DNA of 64,000 bases from Pseudomonas proteolytica (GTDB taxonomy: Bacteria > Pseudomonadota > Gammaproteobacteria > Pseudomonadales > Pseudomonadaceae): assembly GCF_007858275.1 (NCBI RefSeq), contig NZ_VFEV01000030.1, positions 1 through 64,000 of the forward strand. The letters run 5' to 3'. Shown here piece by piece: positions 51,963 through 63,033 of this stretch. Made by a program: the position numbers and the translations under genes. The notes beneath the pieces are model-generated. The model worked only from the letters and a program-made list of their open reading frames with translations, had not been told where the DNA came from and did no database searches. The stretch's first letter is position 1; the number at the start of each line of letters is the position of its first letter.

Positions 51963-53873
51963 TTAAAGGTCGGCAGCCGGGCCACCGATTGGGTTTTCCG
52001 GGCGCTCGTTCTGTACTACTGGCGGTGTGCCTGAAGTACCCGAACCACCTTCCCAATCGCGAGGCTCACGAGGCGTACGGCCGGCCATGATGTCGTCAAT
52101 CTGTTCGGCATCAATGGTCTCGTACTTCATCAGGGCATCAGCCATGGCGTCGAGCTTGTCGCGGTTATCGGTAAGGATCTGCTTGGCCGTGCCGTAGCAC
52201 TGGTCAATGATGCTGCGCACTTCGGAGTCGATCAGCTTGGCAGTCTCACCAGAGAAGCTGGCACTTTGACCACCGCCGCCACGCCCCAGGAACACTTCAC
52301 CCTCTTCCTCGGCATACATCAGTGGGCCAAGTTTTTCCGACAGACCCCACTTGGTGACCATATTCCGCGCAATCTGGCTGGCACGCATGATGTCGTTGGA
52401 TGCGCCGGTGGTAACACCGTCAAAACCCAAGGTCATCTCTTCAGCGATACGGCCGCCGTACAGCGAACAGATCTGGCTGATCAGGGCGCGTTTGGAGAGG
52501 CTGTAGCGATCCTCTTCCGGCAGGAACATGGTGACACCCAGCGCCCGACCACGCGGAATGATCGAGACCTTGTAGACCGGGTCATGCTCAGGCACAACAC
52601 GACCGACAATGGCGTGACCAGCTTCGTGATAAGCGGTGTTCTGCTTCTCTTTTTCGGACATCACCATGGATTTGCGCTCGGCACCCATCATGATCTTGTC
52701 TTTGGCCAGCTCGAATTCTTTCATCTCGACGATGCGCTTGCCGGTACGGGCAGCGAACAGCGAGGCCTCGTTCACCAGGTTGGCCAGGTCGGCACCGGAG
52801 AAACCAGGAGTACCACGGGCAATCACACCCGGAGCCACGTCATCGCCCATCGGCACTTTGCGCATGTGGACCTTGAGAATCTGCTCGCGGCCACGGATAT
52901 CTGGCAAGCCCACCACGACCTGACGGTCGAAACGGCCCGGACGCAGCAGCGCAGGGTCAAGTACGTCAGGACGGTTGGTGGCGGCAATCACGATGATGCC
53001 ATCGTTCATTTCAAAGCCGTCCATCTCCACCAGCAACTGGTTGAGGGTCTGCTCACGCTCGTCGTGACCACCGCCCATACCAGCACCACGATGGCGACCG
53101 ACAGCGTCGATTTCATCGATGAAGATGATGCAAGGCGCGTGCTTCTTGGCCTGCTCGAACATGTCACGCACACGGCTTGCACCTACGCCGACAAACATCT
53201 CGACGAAGTCGGAACCGGAAATGGTGAAGAACGGTACCTTGGCTTCGCCGGCAATCGCCTTGGCAAGCAGGGTCTTACCGGTACCCGGAGGACCGACCAT
53301 CAGTACACCGCGAGGAATACGGCCGCCCAGGCGCTGGAACTTGCCCGGATCGCGCAGGAACTCGACCAACTCACCGACTTCTTCCTTGGCTTCGTCGCAA
53401 CCGGCAACGTCAGCCAGGGTAGTTTTCACCTGATCTTCAGAAAGCAGGCGCGCCTTGCTCTTGCCGAAGCTCATCGGCCCGCCCTTGCCCCCCCCGCCGC
53501 CTTGCATCTGGCGCATGAAGAACATGAACACGGCGATAATCACCAGGATCGGGAAGCTGGCTACCAGCAACTGGGTCCAGATGCTCTGCTGCTCAGGCTG
53601 CTTACCTTCGACGACGACCTTGTTATCCACCAGGTCGCCGATCAGGCCATTGTCCTGGATCGCCGGACGAATGGTCTTGAAGCTATCGCCATCGTTGCGC
53701 TTGCCAGTGATCACGTAGCCATCAACCGCCACGCGCTCGACCTTGCCATCCTTAACTTGCTGGATGAAGTCGGAATAGTTGAGGGTCTGCGGCTCGTTAG
53801 GGCTGGAGAAGTTGTTCATCACCGTCACCAGGACAGCCGCGATGATCAACCACAGGATCAGATTCTTTGCCAT
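51963..53873 (-). CDS. ftsH: ATP-dependent zinc metalloprotease FtsH
   Basis: 636 aa from the ATG at 53873 (MAKNLILWLIIAAV). Two membrane helices flank a small periplasmic domain. The AAA+ module has Walker A GPPGTGKT, Walker B IIFIDEID and the second region of homology. The protease domain has the zinc motif HEAGH. It degrades misfolded membrane proteins and regulators such as LpxC and sigma32 in relatives. It is downstream of rlmE. Confidence 0.97.
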   Translation of the reverse strand: MAKNLILWLIIAAVLVTVMNNFSSPNEPQTLNYSDFIQQVKDGKVERVAVDGYVITGKRNDGDSFKTIRPAIQDNGLIGDLVDNKVVVEGKQPEQQSIWTQLLVASFPILVIIAVFMFFMRQMQGGGGGKGGPMSFGKSKARLLSEDQVKTTLADVAGCDEAKEEVGELVEFLRDPGKFQRLGGRIPRGVLMVGPPGTGKTLLAKAIAGEAKVPFFTISGSDFVEMFVGVGASRVRDMFEQAKKHAPCIIFIDEIDAVGRHRGAGMGGGHDEREQTLNQLLVEMDGFEMNDGIIVIAATNRPDVLDPALLRPGRFDRQVVVGLPDIRGREQILKVHMRKVPMGDDVAPGVIARGTPGFSGADLANLVNEASLFAARTGKRIVEMKEFELAKDKIMMGAERKSMVMSEKEKQNTAYHEAGHAIVGRVVPEHDPVYKVSIIPRGRALGVTMFLPEEDRYSLSKRALISQICSLYGGRIAEEMTLGFDGVTTGASNDIMRASQIARNMVTKWGLSEKLGPLMYAEEEGEVFLGRGGGGQSASFSGETAKLIDSEVRSIIDQCYGTAKQILTDNRDKLDAMADALMKYETIDAEQIDDIMAGRTPREPRDWEGGSGTSGTPPVVQNERPENPIGGPAADL

Positions 53874-54073
53874 ATCGTTCAATTAACTACCCTCTGAAGC
53901 AAGCTCCGCTACTGGCGCGCGCTTCGCATGATATTCACCGGCCTAACTTACTACATTACCTACAACTCTGGCAGGCGCCGTCTGTAACCCTTTGTGAAAC
54001 TTTGACTACACAATATTCGTAAAGCTTCATGACGAAAGCGATATAAAAAAACCTATCGCCTACCTCGAATTCC

Positions 54074-54724
54074 TCAAAAACGCTCTTCGCTCGCAGCGCC
54101 CTCGACACCGCGGAAGCCGCGGCACAACAAATACTGCTCCCTGGACCTGTCCCGGGAAGAGTCAGGCTTGCGCGTCTGCACCTTGTCGAACAACTTGCGA
54201 ATGTTCTTGTGGTACTCGTCAAAACCTTCGCCCTGGAAGACCTTCACAAGGAAATCTCCACCTGGACGCAAAACCCGACCTGCCAAATCCAGCGCCAATT
54301 CACAAAGGAACATCGCGCGCGGCATATCAACGGCCGGTAATCCACTCATATTGGGGGCCATGTCGGAAATCACAAGGTCTACCTGTGAATTTCCTACCGC
54401 CTCAAGGATCTGCGCAAGTACGGCGTCTTCGGTGAAGTCACCGTGAACAAAGGTCACATCCGGGATGCTGTCCATTTCCAGGATATCGGACGCGATCAGA
54501 CGCCCCTGCCCACCAATCAGACGACTGGTCACCTGGGACCAACCACCTGGGGCGGCCCCCAGGTCAATAACGCTCATGCCCGGACGGATCAACTTGTCCT
54601 TGTCCTGGATCTCCAGCAGTTTGTAACTGGCCCGTGAACGGTAGCCGTCCTTCTGCGCCTTTTTGACGTAAGGATCGTTGAAATGCTCTTGCAGCCACTT
54701 AAGGCTAGTTTTGGAACGGGCCAC
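54074..54724 (-). CDS. rlmE: 23S rRNA 2'-O-methyltransferase RlmE (FtsJ)
   Basis: 216 aa, SAM-dependent. SAM motif VIDLGAAPGGWSQV and the K-D-K-E catalytic set (Lys in SYKLLEIQ, Asp in ISDMAP, Lys in DFLVKVFQGEGF) are visible. It methylates U2552 in the A-loop, a late step of 50S assembly. It is divergent from yhbY. The C-terminal tail (about the last 15 residues, GFRGVEGAASEERF) looks slightly extended relative to E. coli. Confidence 0.95.
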   Translation of the reverse strand: MARSKTSLKWLQEHFNDPYVKKAQKDGYRSRASYKLLEIQDKDKLIRPGMSVIDLGAAPGGWSQVTSRLIGGQGRLIASDILEMDSIPDVTFVHGDFTEDAVLAQILEAVGNSQVDLVISDMAPNMSGLPAVDMPRAMFLCELALDLAGRVLRPGGDFLVKVFQGEGFDEYHKNIRKLFDKVQTRKPDSSRDRSREQYLLCRGFRGVEGAASEERF

Positions 54725-54829
54725 GGGCCACCTCGAAAATAAAACGGGTCGTGATTAACTGGGCGGTCCCGGACTCGCTCGGGTAAACTGGCCGCCGCTT
54801 TTTACAAGATCAGACGCAGGGGTCAGATT

Positions 54830-55138
54830 ATGCCGCTCACTCAAGAGCAGAAGAAACAGTACAAATCCATTGGCCACCATCTGAAACCAGTTCTGATTGT
54901 GGCAGACAACGGTTTGACTGAAGGTGTGTTAGCCGAACTTGAACGCGCATTAGGCGATCACGAGCTGATCAAGATCAAGGTCAATATCCTTGATCGCGAA
55001 GCACGCCTGGCCGCCATTGCAGAACTGTGCAAGGTGGGCAAAGCGGACCTGGTTCAGGTCATCGGCAAGATGGCGCTGCTGTATCGCAAGAATTTCAGCG
55101 CCAACAAGCAACTGTCGAACGTTCATCGCTTCAAATGA
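54830..55138 (+). CDS. yhbY: YhbY-type ribosome assembly RNA-binding protein
   Basis: 102 aa, CRM domain of the IF3-C-like fold with the G-x-x-G-type loop GDHELIKIKV. It is associated with pre-50S particles in E. coli. It is divergent from rlmE, another 50S assembly factor; the same pair of neighbours is found in many gammaproteobacteria. Its stop is 8 nt from that of the convergent DUF4149 gene. Confidence 0.93.
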   Translation: MPLTQEQKKQYKSIGHHLKPVLIVADNGLTEGVLAELERALGDHELIKIKVNILDREARLAAIAELCKVGKADLVQVIGKMALLYRKNFSANKQLSNVHRFK

Positions 55139-55146
55139 TTCAAGGG

Positions 55147-55551
55147 TCACGGGCGTGCTTCGCGCGCCCTGCCGCTCCACCCCGGCGCAGGCTGTACCAC
55201 CAGCACCAAGCCAGAAAACCCTAGCACAAGATAGCTGAACAGCTGCCAGCGCAACGCTTCCGGCAGCAATATGCACACCACGCAATACATTGCGCACGCA
55301 TACAGCGCCATCAACAGCAGTTGCCCGCGCATATCCCGCCACAAACTCCCCAAGCCCTCGGCCTTGATCAGCACAAGTGCCTGGAGCGTCACGCACGCGG
55401 CCGCAAAACCTACCAGCAACGCACTCAATAATCCGCCGATCTCATCGATCAGCAACGGCGCCAGGCCAATCATGCCCAGCACCGGCAATACACCCAGGTG
55501 CAACAGCCACAGGCCGCCGACCCAGAGCATCTGGGTCAACTGCCAAAGCAT
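55147..55551 (-). CDS. DUF4149-type small integral membrane protein
   Basis: 134 aa from the ATG at 55551 with about four hydrophobic helices (LWVGGLWLLHLGVLPVLG, LLSALLVGFAAACVTLQALV, LLLMALYACAMYCVVCIL, FSYLVLGFSGLVLVV) and a basic C-terminus. Function unknown. The start lies directly against a 9-bp GC stem (55552-55574), and there is no recognisable ribosome site, so initiation may depend on translation of greA just upstream or on another start. Confidence 0.7.
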   Translation of the reverse strand: MLWQLTQMLWVGGLWLLHLGVLPVLGMIGLAPLLIDEIGGLLSALLVGFAAACVTLQALVLIKAEGLGSLWRDMRGQLLLMALYACAMYCVVCILLPEALRWQLFSYLVLGFSGLVLVVQPAPGWSGRAREARP

Positions 55552-55574
55552 GGCGCCCGCTCGAAGCGGGCGCC
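55552..55574 (-). terminator. GC hairpin between greA and the DUF4149 gene
   Basis: GGCGCCCGC-tcgaa-GCGGGCGCC, 5 nt past the greA stop and adjoining the next ATG. There is no T-run; it could be a weak terminator or a translational control stem. Confidence 0.5.
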
Positions 55575-55579
55575 GCCGT

Positions 55580-56052
55580 TCAGATGTGACGAACTTCGAC
55601 AATCTCGTACTCGATCACGCCACCAGGCGTCTTGACGGCCACCACATCACCCTCTTCCTTGGCGACCAAGGCACGGGCCAGGGGCGAGCCGACGGAGATC
55701 TTGCCGAGTTTGAAGTCAGCTTCATCCTCACCCACGATGTGGTAAGTCACGCGCTCATCCGTCTCGACGTTGGCGATTTCCACAGTGGTACCGAAAATCA
55801 CTTTGCCGGTGTACGGAATGCTTGTGACATCAATGATGACCTGATTCTGAATCCGCCCTTCAATATCACGGATCCGCGCCTCGACCATACCCTGCTGCTC
55901 GCGGGCAGCGTGGTATTCGGCGTTTTCCTTCAAGTCACCCAGCTCGCGGGCCGTACCGATGTCCTGGCTCAGCTTTGGACGTACGACCTTGGTCAGATGG
56001 GCGTGCTCCTCTTCCAGGGCCTTGGCGCCCTGGACAGTCATAGGGTATTTGA

Positions 56053-56056
<4 letters not shown>
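55580..56056 (-). CDS. greA: Transcription elongation factor GreA
   Basis: 158 aa. The N-terminal coiled-coil with acidic tip (ARELGDLKENAEYHAAREQQ) enters the RNA polymerase channel to stimulate cleavage of backtracked RNA; the C-terminal FKBP-like domain (GVIEYEIVEV) docks on polymerase. The ATG overlaps the carB stop by 4 nt (56053-56056), so it is translationally coupled to carB. Confidence 0.96.
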
Positions 56057-59274
<3,218 letters not shown>

Positions 59275-59333
59275 GGGTTTGTCACTCAAATCCGCAGGTC
59301 AGTCGGCAAGCCGTCTTGAACAATCCTTGAAGA

Positions 59334-59372
59334 GCCTGAGGGGGCCACCGGTTTCCCGGGCCGCCCTCAGGC
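59334..59372 (-). other. carA-carB intercistronic hairpin
   Basis: GCCTGAGGG (59334-59342) pairs with CCCTCAGGC (59364-59372), with further GGCC pairs inside, starting 7 nt past the carA stop. No T-run; probably an mRNA-stabilising or processing element rather than a terminator, since carB follows. Confidence 0.6.
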
Positions 59373-59379
59373 CGCTCAT

Positions 59380-60516
59380 TTAGCGTCGCTTGGCCATCTC
59401 ATTGATGAAACGGTCGAACAGCGGCGCTACGTCGTTCGGGCCCGGGCTCGCTTCAGGGTGGCCCTGGAAGCTGAACGCGCTCTTGTCGGTGCGCTCGATA
59501 CCCTGCAGGGAACCGTCGAACAGCGACTTGTGAATGGCGCGCACATTGGCCGGCAAGGTGGCTTCATCCACCGCAAAGCCGTGGTTCTGGCTGGTGATCA
59601 TCACTACGCCAGTGTCCAGGTCTTGTACCGGGTGGTTGGCACCATGATGGCCATGGCCCATTTTCAGGGTCTTGGCGCCGGAGGCCAGGGCCAGCAGTTG
59701 GTGACCCAGGCAGATACCGAATACCGGGATCTCGGTGTCCAGCACTTCCTTGATGGCCTTGATGGCGTAGTCGCATGGCTCCGGGTCACCCGGGCCGTTG
59801 GACAGGAACACACCATCCGGTTGCAGGGCCAGTACGTCGGCGGCCGGGGTTTGCGCCGGCACCACGGTCACGCGGCAACCGCGCTCGACCAGCATGCGCA
59901 GGATGTTGTACTTCACGCCGTAGTCGTAAGCGACCACGTGGTAAGGCAACTCGCTAGCCTCGATGGTTGCGTGGCTGTCAGTCTTCAAGTCCCAGACAGT
60001 GGAGCGCCACTCGTACTGTTCTTTGGCGCTGACGACTTTCGCCAGATCCATGCCTTTCAGGCCAGGGAAGCCTTGCGCTGCAGCAATCGCTGCGGCTTCG
60101 GAAACATCGTCACCGACCATGATGCAGCCATTCTGCGAGCCTTTTTCACGCAGGATGCGTGTCAGGCGGCGCGTATCGATACCGGCGATCGCCACAACGT
60201 TGTTGGCTTTCAGGTAATCGGACAGCGACATCGTGTTACGCCAGTTGCTCGCAACCAGTGGCAGGTCACGAATCACCAGACCAGCCGACCAGACACGATC
60301 AGACTCGACATCTTCCGGCGTAGTACCGGTGTTGCCGATGTGCGGATAGGTCAGGGTAACGATCTGTTGGGCGTAGGAAGGATCGGTAAGGATTTCCTGA
60401 TAGCCGGTCATGGCGGTGTTGAACACCACCTCTCCAACGGTCTGACCGTCGGCTCCAATGGCTTCGCCGCGAAAAATGCTGCCATCAGCAAGGGCGAGTA
60501 TGGCTGGCTTAGTCAA
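59380..60516 (-). CDS. carA: Carbamoyl-phosphate synthase small (glutaminase) subunit
   Basis: 378 aa starting at TTG (60516) with GGGAGG 6 nt upstream; no ATG fits. The N-terminal interaction domain precedes a class I glutamine amidotransferase domain with the catalytic Cys in FGICLGHQLLALA and His/Glu in GHPEASPG. It supplies ammonia to CarB. It is preceded by a leader with an intrinsic terminator, and carB follows after about 105 nt containing a hairpin. Confidence 0.97.
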   Translation of the reverse strand: MTKPAILALADGSIFRGEAIGADGQTVGEVVFNTAMTGYQEILTDPSYAQQIVTLTYPHIGNTGTTPEDVESDRVWSAGLVIRDLPLVASNWRNTMSLSDYLKANNVVAIAGIDTRRLTRILREKGSQNGCIMVGDDVSEAAAIAAAQGFPGLKGMDLAKVVSAKEQYEWRSTVWDLKTDSHATIEASELPYHVVAYDYGVKYNILRMLVERGCRVTVVPAQTPAADVLALQPDGVFLSNGPGDPEPCDYAIKAIKEVLDTEIPVFGICLGHQLLALASGAKTLKMGHGHHGANHPVQDLDTGVVMITSQNHGFAVDEATLPANVRAIHKSLFDGSLQGIERTDKSAFSFQGHPEASPGPNDVAPLFDRFINEMAKRR

Positions 60517-60605
60517 GAAGACCTCCCGTAAATAAAGCCTGAAAGGGCGATCGCAGGTTGTAAAAAAGCGGAGTGACGTATGGACACGTCACCCCGCTTC
60601 TTCAC
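60513..60605 (-). CDS. Candidate leader peptide of carAB
   Basis: 30-codon frame from GTG (60605; MKKRGDV...). It runs through the terminator hairpin and its T-run and stops at TGA (60513-60515), which overlaps the carA TTG start by two bases. A further in-frame GTG is at 60635. The ribosome site is weak. Translation through the hairpin would block termination, as in the E. coli pyrBI leader. This is an inference; the frame is open far upstream, so openness alone is poor evidence. Confidence 0.3.
   Translation of the reverse strand: MKKRGDVSIRHSAFLQPAIALSGFIYGRSS
60562..60599 (-). terminator. Intrinsic terminator in the carA leader (candidate attenuator)
   Basis: Arms AAGCGGAGTGACGT (60566-60579) and ACGTCACCCCGCTT (60586-60599) pair at 13 of 14 positions and are followed on the minus strand by six T residues. 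It ends 45 nt upstream of the carA start, so unregulated it would stop transcription before the genes. Pyrimidine- or arginine-linked attenuation is the likely purpose. Confidence 0.85.
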
Positions 60606-60623
60606 TGAATTATTCTGCGCGCT

Positions 60624-60655
60624 TTTAGTGGACACACTAAAGCTGTAGCTTACAG
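60624..60655. promoter_or_regulatory. Twin dyads upstream of the carA leader
   Basis: TTTAGTG-gaca-CACTAAA (60624-60641) and CTGTA-gct-TACAG (60643-60655) are two perfect inverted repeats one base apart. A TGTCGC (minus strand, 60705-60710), the half-site reported for pseudomonad ArgR, lies further upstream. They are probable operators for carAB; the promoter itself could not be assigned with confidence. Confidence 0.45.
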
Positions 60656-60727
60656 AAAAAGGCTTTTTTGGTCCACCGCTAAAGAGCCTAAAAGGCAGGA
60701 GAATGCGACAGGACGTCGCTTAGCGGG

Positions 60728-60767
60728 TAAAAACGGGGCCCTAGAGTAATACCCGGGGCCCGTTTTT
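60728..60767 (-). terminator. Rho-independent terminator of dapB
   Basis: AAAACGGGGCCC ... GGGGCCCGTTTTT stem with T/A flanks, 9 nt past the dapB stop. It separates the dnaK-dnaJ-dapB side from carAB. Confidence 0.9.
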
Positions 60768-60775
60768 GCTACTGA

Positions 60776-61582
60776 TTAACGCAGATCCAGCACGTCTTGC
60801 ATGTCGTAGAGGCCCGCTTCGCGACCCTCCAGCCACAATGCCGCACGCACTGCGCCCTTGGCGAAGGTCATACGACTGGAGGCCTTATGGGTAATCTCCA
60901 GGCGCTCGCCTTCGGCAGCAAACAGCACCGTGTGGTCACCCACCACGTCACCGCCGCGCACCGTAGCAAAGCCAATGGTCTCGCGCTCACGCGCGCCGGT
61001 ATGACCTTCGCGACCATACACCGCGACTTTCGACAAATCGCGCCCCAAGGCATCGGCAATCACCTCACCCATGCGCATGGCGGTGCCCGATGGCGCATCC
61101 ACCTTGTGCCGGTGATGGGCCTCGATGATCTCGATATCCGCATCATCACCCAGCACCCGTGCGGCCATGTCGAGCAACTTCAGCGACAAGTTGACGCCCA
61201 CACTGAAGTTGGCGGCAAACACGATAGGGATGTCCTTGCCCGCCGCAACCAGCAACTGCTTCTGCTCGGCATTCAGGCCAGTGGTACCGATAACCATGGC
61301 CTTACCAGCCTTACGGCAGAAGGCCAGGTTTTTCAGCATCACTTCGGGCAGGGTGAAGTCGATCAGCACATCGAACTCATCAACCACCTGCTCCAGGCTA
61401 CCGGACAACGACACTCCGATCCGCCCCAGCGAAGCCAGCTCACCAGCATCGGCGCCAATCAGCGTACTGCCCGGGCGCACGATCGCCGCAGTCAGCCCCG
61501 ACAGAGGCGAGCGCTGCTGCACCGCCTCCACCAGGTTCTTGCCCATGCGCCCGGCGGCGCCCATCACTGCTATACGTCGCAT
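60776..61582 (-). CDS. dapB: 4-hydroxy-tetrahydrodipicolinate reductase
   Basis: 268 aa from the ATG at 61582, which has AAGGA 7 nt upstream; a GTG at 61588 is too close to that site. Rossmann GAAGRMG, catalytic HHRHKVDAPSGTA and DFTLPE are present. It is the lysine/diaminopimelate pathway step that uses NAD(P)H. The gap to dnaJ is about 10 nt. Confidence 0.97.
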   Translation of the reverse strand: MRRIAVMGAAGRMGKNLVEAVQQRSPLSGLTAAIVRPGSTLIGADAGELASLGRIGVSLSGSLEQVVDEFDVLIDFTLPEVMLKNLAFCRKAGKAMVIGTTGLNAEQKQLLVAAGKDIPIVFAANFSVGVNLSLKLLDMAARVLGDDADIEIIEAHHRHKVDAPSGTAMRMGEVIADALGRDLSKVAVYGREGHTGARERETIGFATVRGGDVVGDHTVLFAAEGERLEITHKASSRMTFAKGAVRAALWLEGREAGLYDMQDVLDLR

Positions 61583-61592
61583 ATCCACGTCC

Positions 61593-62717
61593 TTACAGGT
61601 CGCCGAAGAAGCGCTTCACGCCTTCGAACCAGCCAGCGGTCTTCGGCGAATGGGAGCCATCACCGTCCAGCGAGCTGCGCAATTCTTCGAGCAACTCACG
61701 CTGACGACGATCTAGGTTGACCGGGGTCTCAACGGCCACACGGCACATCAAGTCGCCCGCCCCACCGCCACGCACTGGCGCAACGCCCTTGCCACGGATC
61801 CGGAACTGCTTGCCGGTCTGCGTCCCCTCAGGGATCTTCAGCTTGACCCGGCCATCGAGGGTCGGAATCTCCAGCTCGCCACCCAGGGCGGCATCGACAA
61901 AGCTGATCGGCACTTCACAGAACAGGTGCTTGCCGTCGCGCTGGAAGATCGAGTGCTCGCGCACATTGATCACCACGTACAGATCGCCCGTAGGGCCACC
62001 CTGCGCACCCGCCTCGCCTTCGCCCGACAAACGAATACGGTCGCCAGTATCGACACCCGCCGGCACTTTCACCGACAGCGTCTTGTACTCTTCAACACGC
62101 CCTTCGCCGTGGCAAGAGTCGCACGGATCGGAAATGATCTTGCCCTGGCCATGGCAACGCGGGCAGGTTTGCTGCACAGAGAAGAAGCCCTGCTGCATGC
62201 GCACCTGGCCAATACCACCACAAGTCGGGCAGGTAATCGGCGAAGAGCCCTTCTTGGCACCTGAACCGTCGCACGGCTTGCAATTGACCAGCGTCGGCAC
62301 GCGGATATTGACGCTGGTGCCGCGCACGGCTTCTTCCAGATTCAGCTCCAGGGTGTAGCGCAAGTCGCTGCCGCGCTGGGCACCGCCACGCTGACCGCCG
62401 CGACCGCCACCGAAGAAGTCGCTGAACACGTCACCGAAGATATCCGAGAAGTTCTGCCCGCCAAAACCGGCACCGCCGCCACCCATGCTCGGATCGACAC
62501 CCGCGTGGCCGTACTGGTCGTAGGCTGCGCGCTTGTTCGGATCACACAGGCATTCGTAGGCCTCGTTGGCCTCCTTGAACAATTCTTCGGATTCTTTGTT
62601 ATCCGGATTACGGTCCGGGTGATGCTTCATCGCCAGGCGACGGTAAGCCTTCTTCAGGTCCGCCTCGCTGGAGCCGCGCTCCACACCCAACACTTCGTAA
62701 TAGTCACGCTTTGCCAT
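61593..62717 (-). CDS. dnaJ: Chaperone protein DnaJ
   Basis: 374 aa from the ATG at 62717 (MAKRDYYEVLGVERG). J-domain with HPD, a Gly/Phe-rich linker (GGGGAGFGGQNF), and four CxxCxGxG zinc repeats (CKPCDGSG, CPTCGGIG, CPRCHGQG, CDSCHGEG) followed by two substrate-binding beta domains. It stimulates DnaK ATPase. It lies 316 nt downstream of dnaK. Confidence 0.98.
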   Translation of the reverse strand: MAKRDYYEVLGVERGSSEADLKKAYRRLAMKHHPDRNPDNKESEELFKEANEAYECLCDPNKRAAYDQYGHAGVDPSMGGGGAGFGGQNFSDIFGDVFSDFFGGGRGGQRGGAQRGSDLRYTLELNLEEAVRGTSVNIRVPTLVNCKPCDGSGAKKGSSPITCPTCGGIGQVRMQQGFFSVQQTCPRCHGQGKIISDPCDSCHGEGRVEEYKTLSVKVPAGVDTGDRIRLSGEGEAGAQGGPTGDLYVVINVREHSIFQRDGKHLFCEVPISFVDAALGGELEIPTLDGRVKLKIPEGTQTGKQFRIRGKGVAPVRGGGAGDLMCRVAVETPVNLDRRQRELLEELRSSLDGDGSHSPKTAGWFEGVKRFFGDL

Positions 62718-63033
62718 AAGTCTTTGCACTCTTAAGGACGTCCGGCAAAACCCTCCTGAGCCTGCCAAACTCGTTGAGCCCCAATACAGGCCCGGACCCA
62801 ACTCACGTCAAATTCAACGATCCTGGTCTTTACTGCTCTCAGCCGAGACCCAGCTAAAAACGCGGTGATTGTTGATCGCAAAGCAGGAGCATTCCCGATC
62901 ACACCGCCAACATCCGAACCTTGTCGCATGCTGTAAAAATTCGCGTACCCCAGACACGCCAACGCGGGAGCAAGCTCCCGCGCGGCGACATCCTACCAGT
63001 CACCGCTTGATAGCGGTCAACCGGGCGACCAAG
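62718..63033 (-). other. dnaK-dnaJ intergenic region
   Basis: 316 bp without a gene. A REP-like palindrome CGCGGGAGC-aa-GCTCCCGCG (62963-62982) sits about 50 nt past dnaK without a T-run, so read-through to dnaJ is likely. No second heat-shock promoter could be identified with confidence. Confidence 0.6.
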
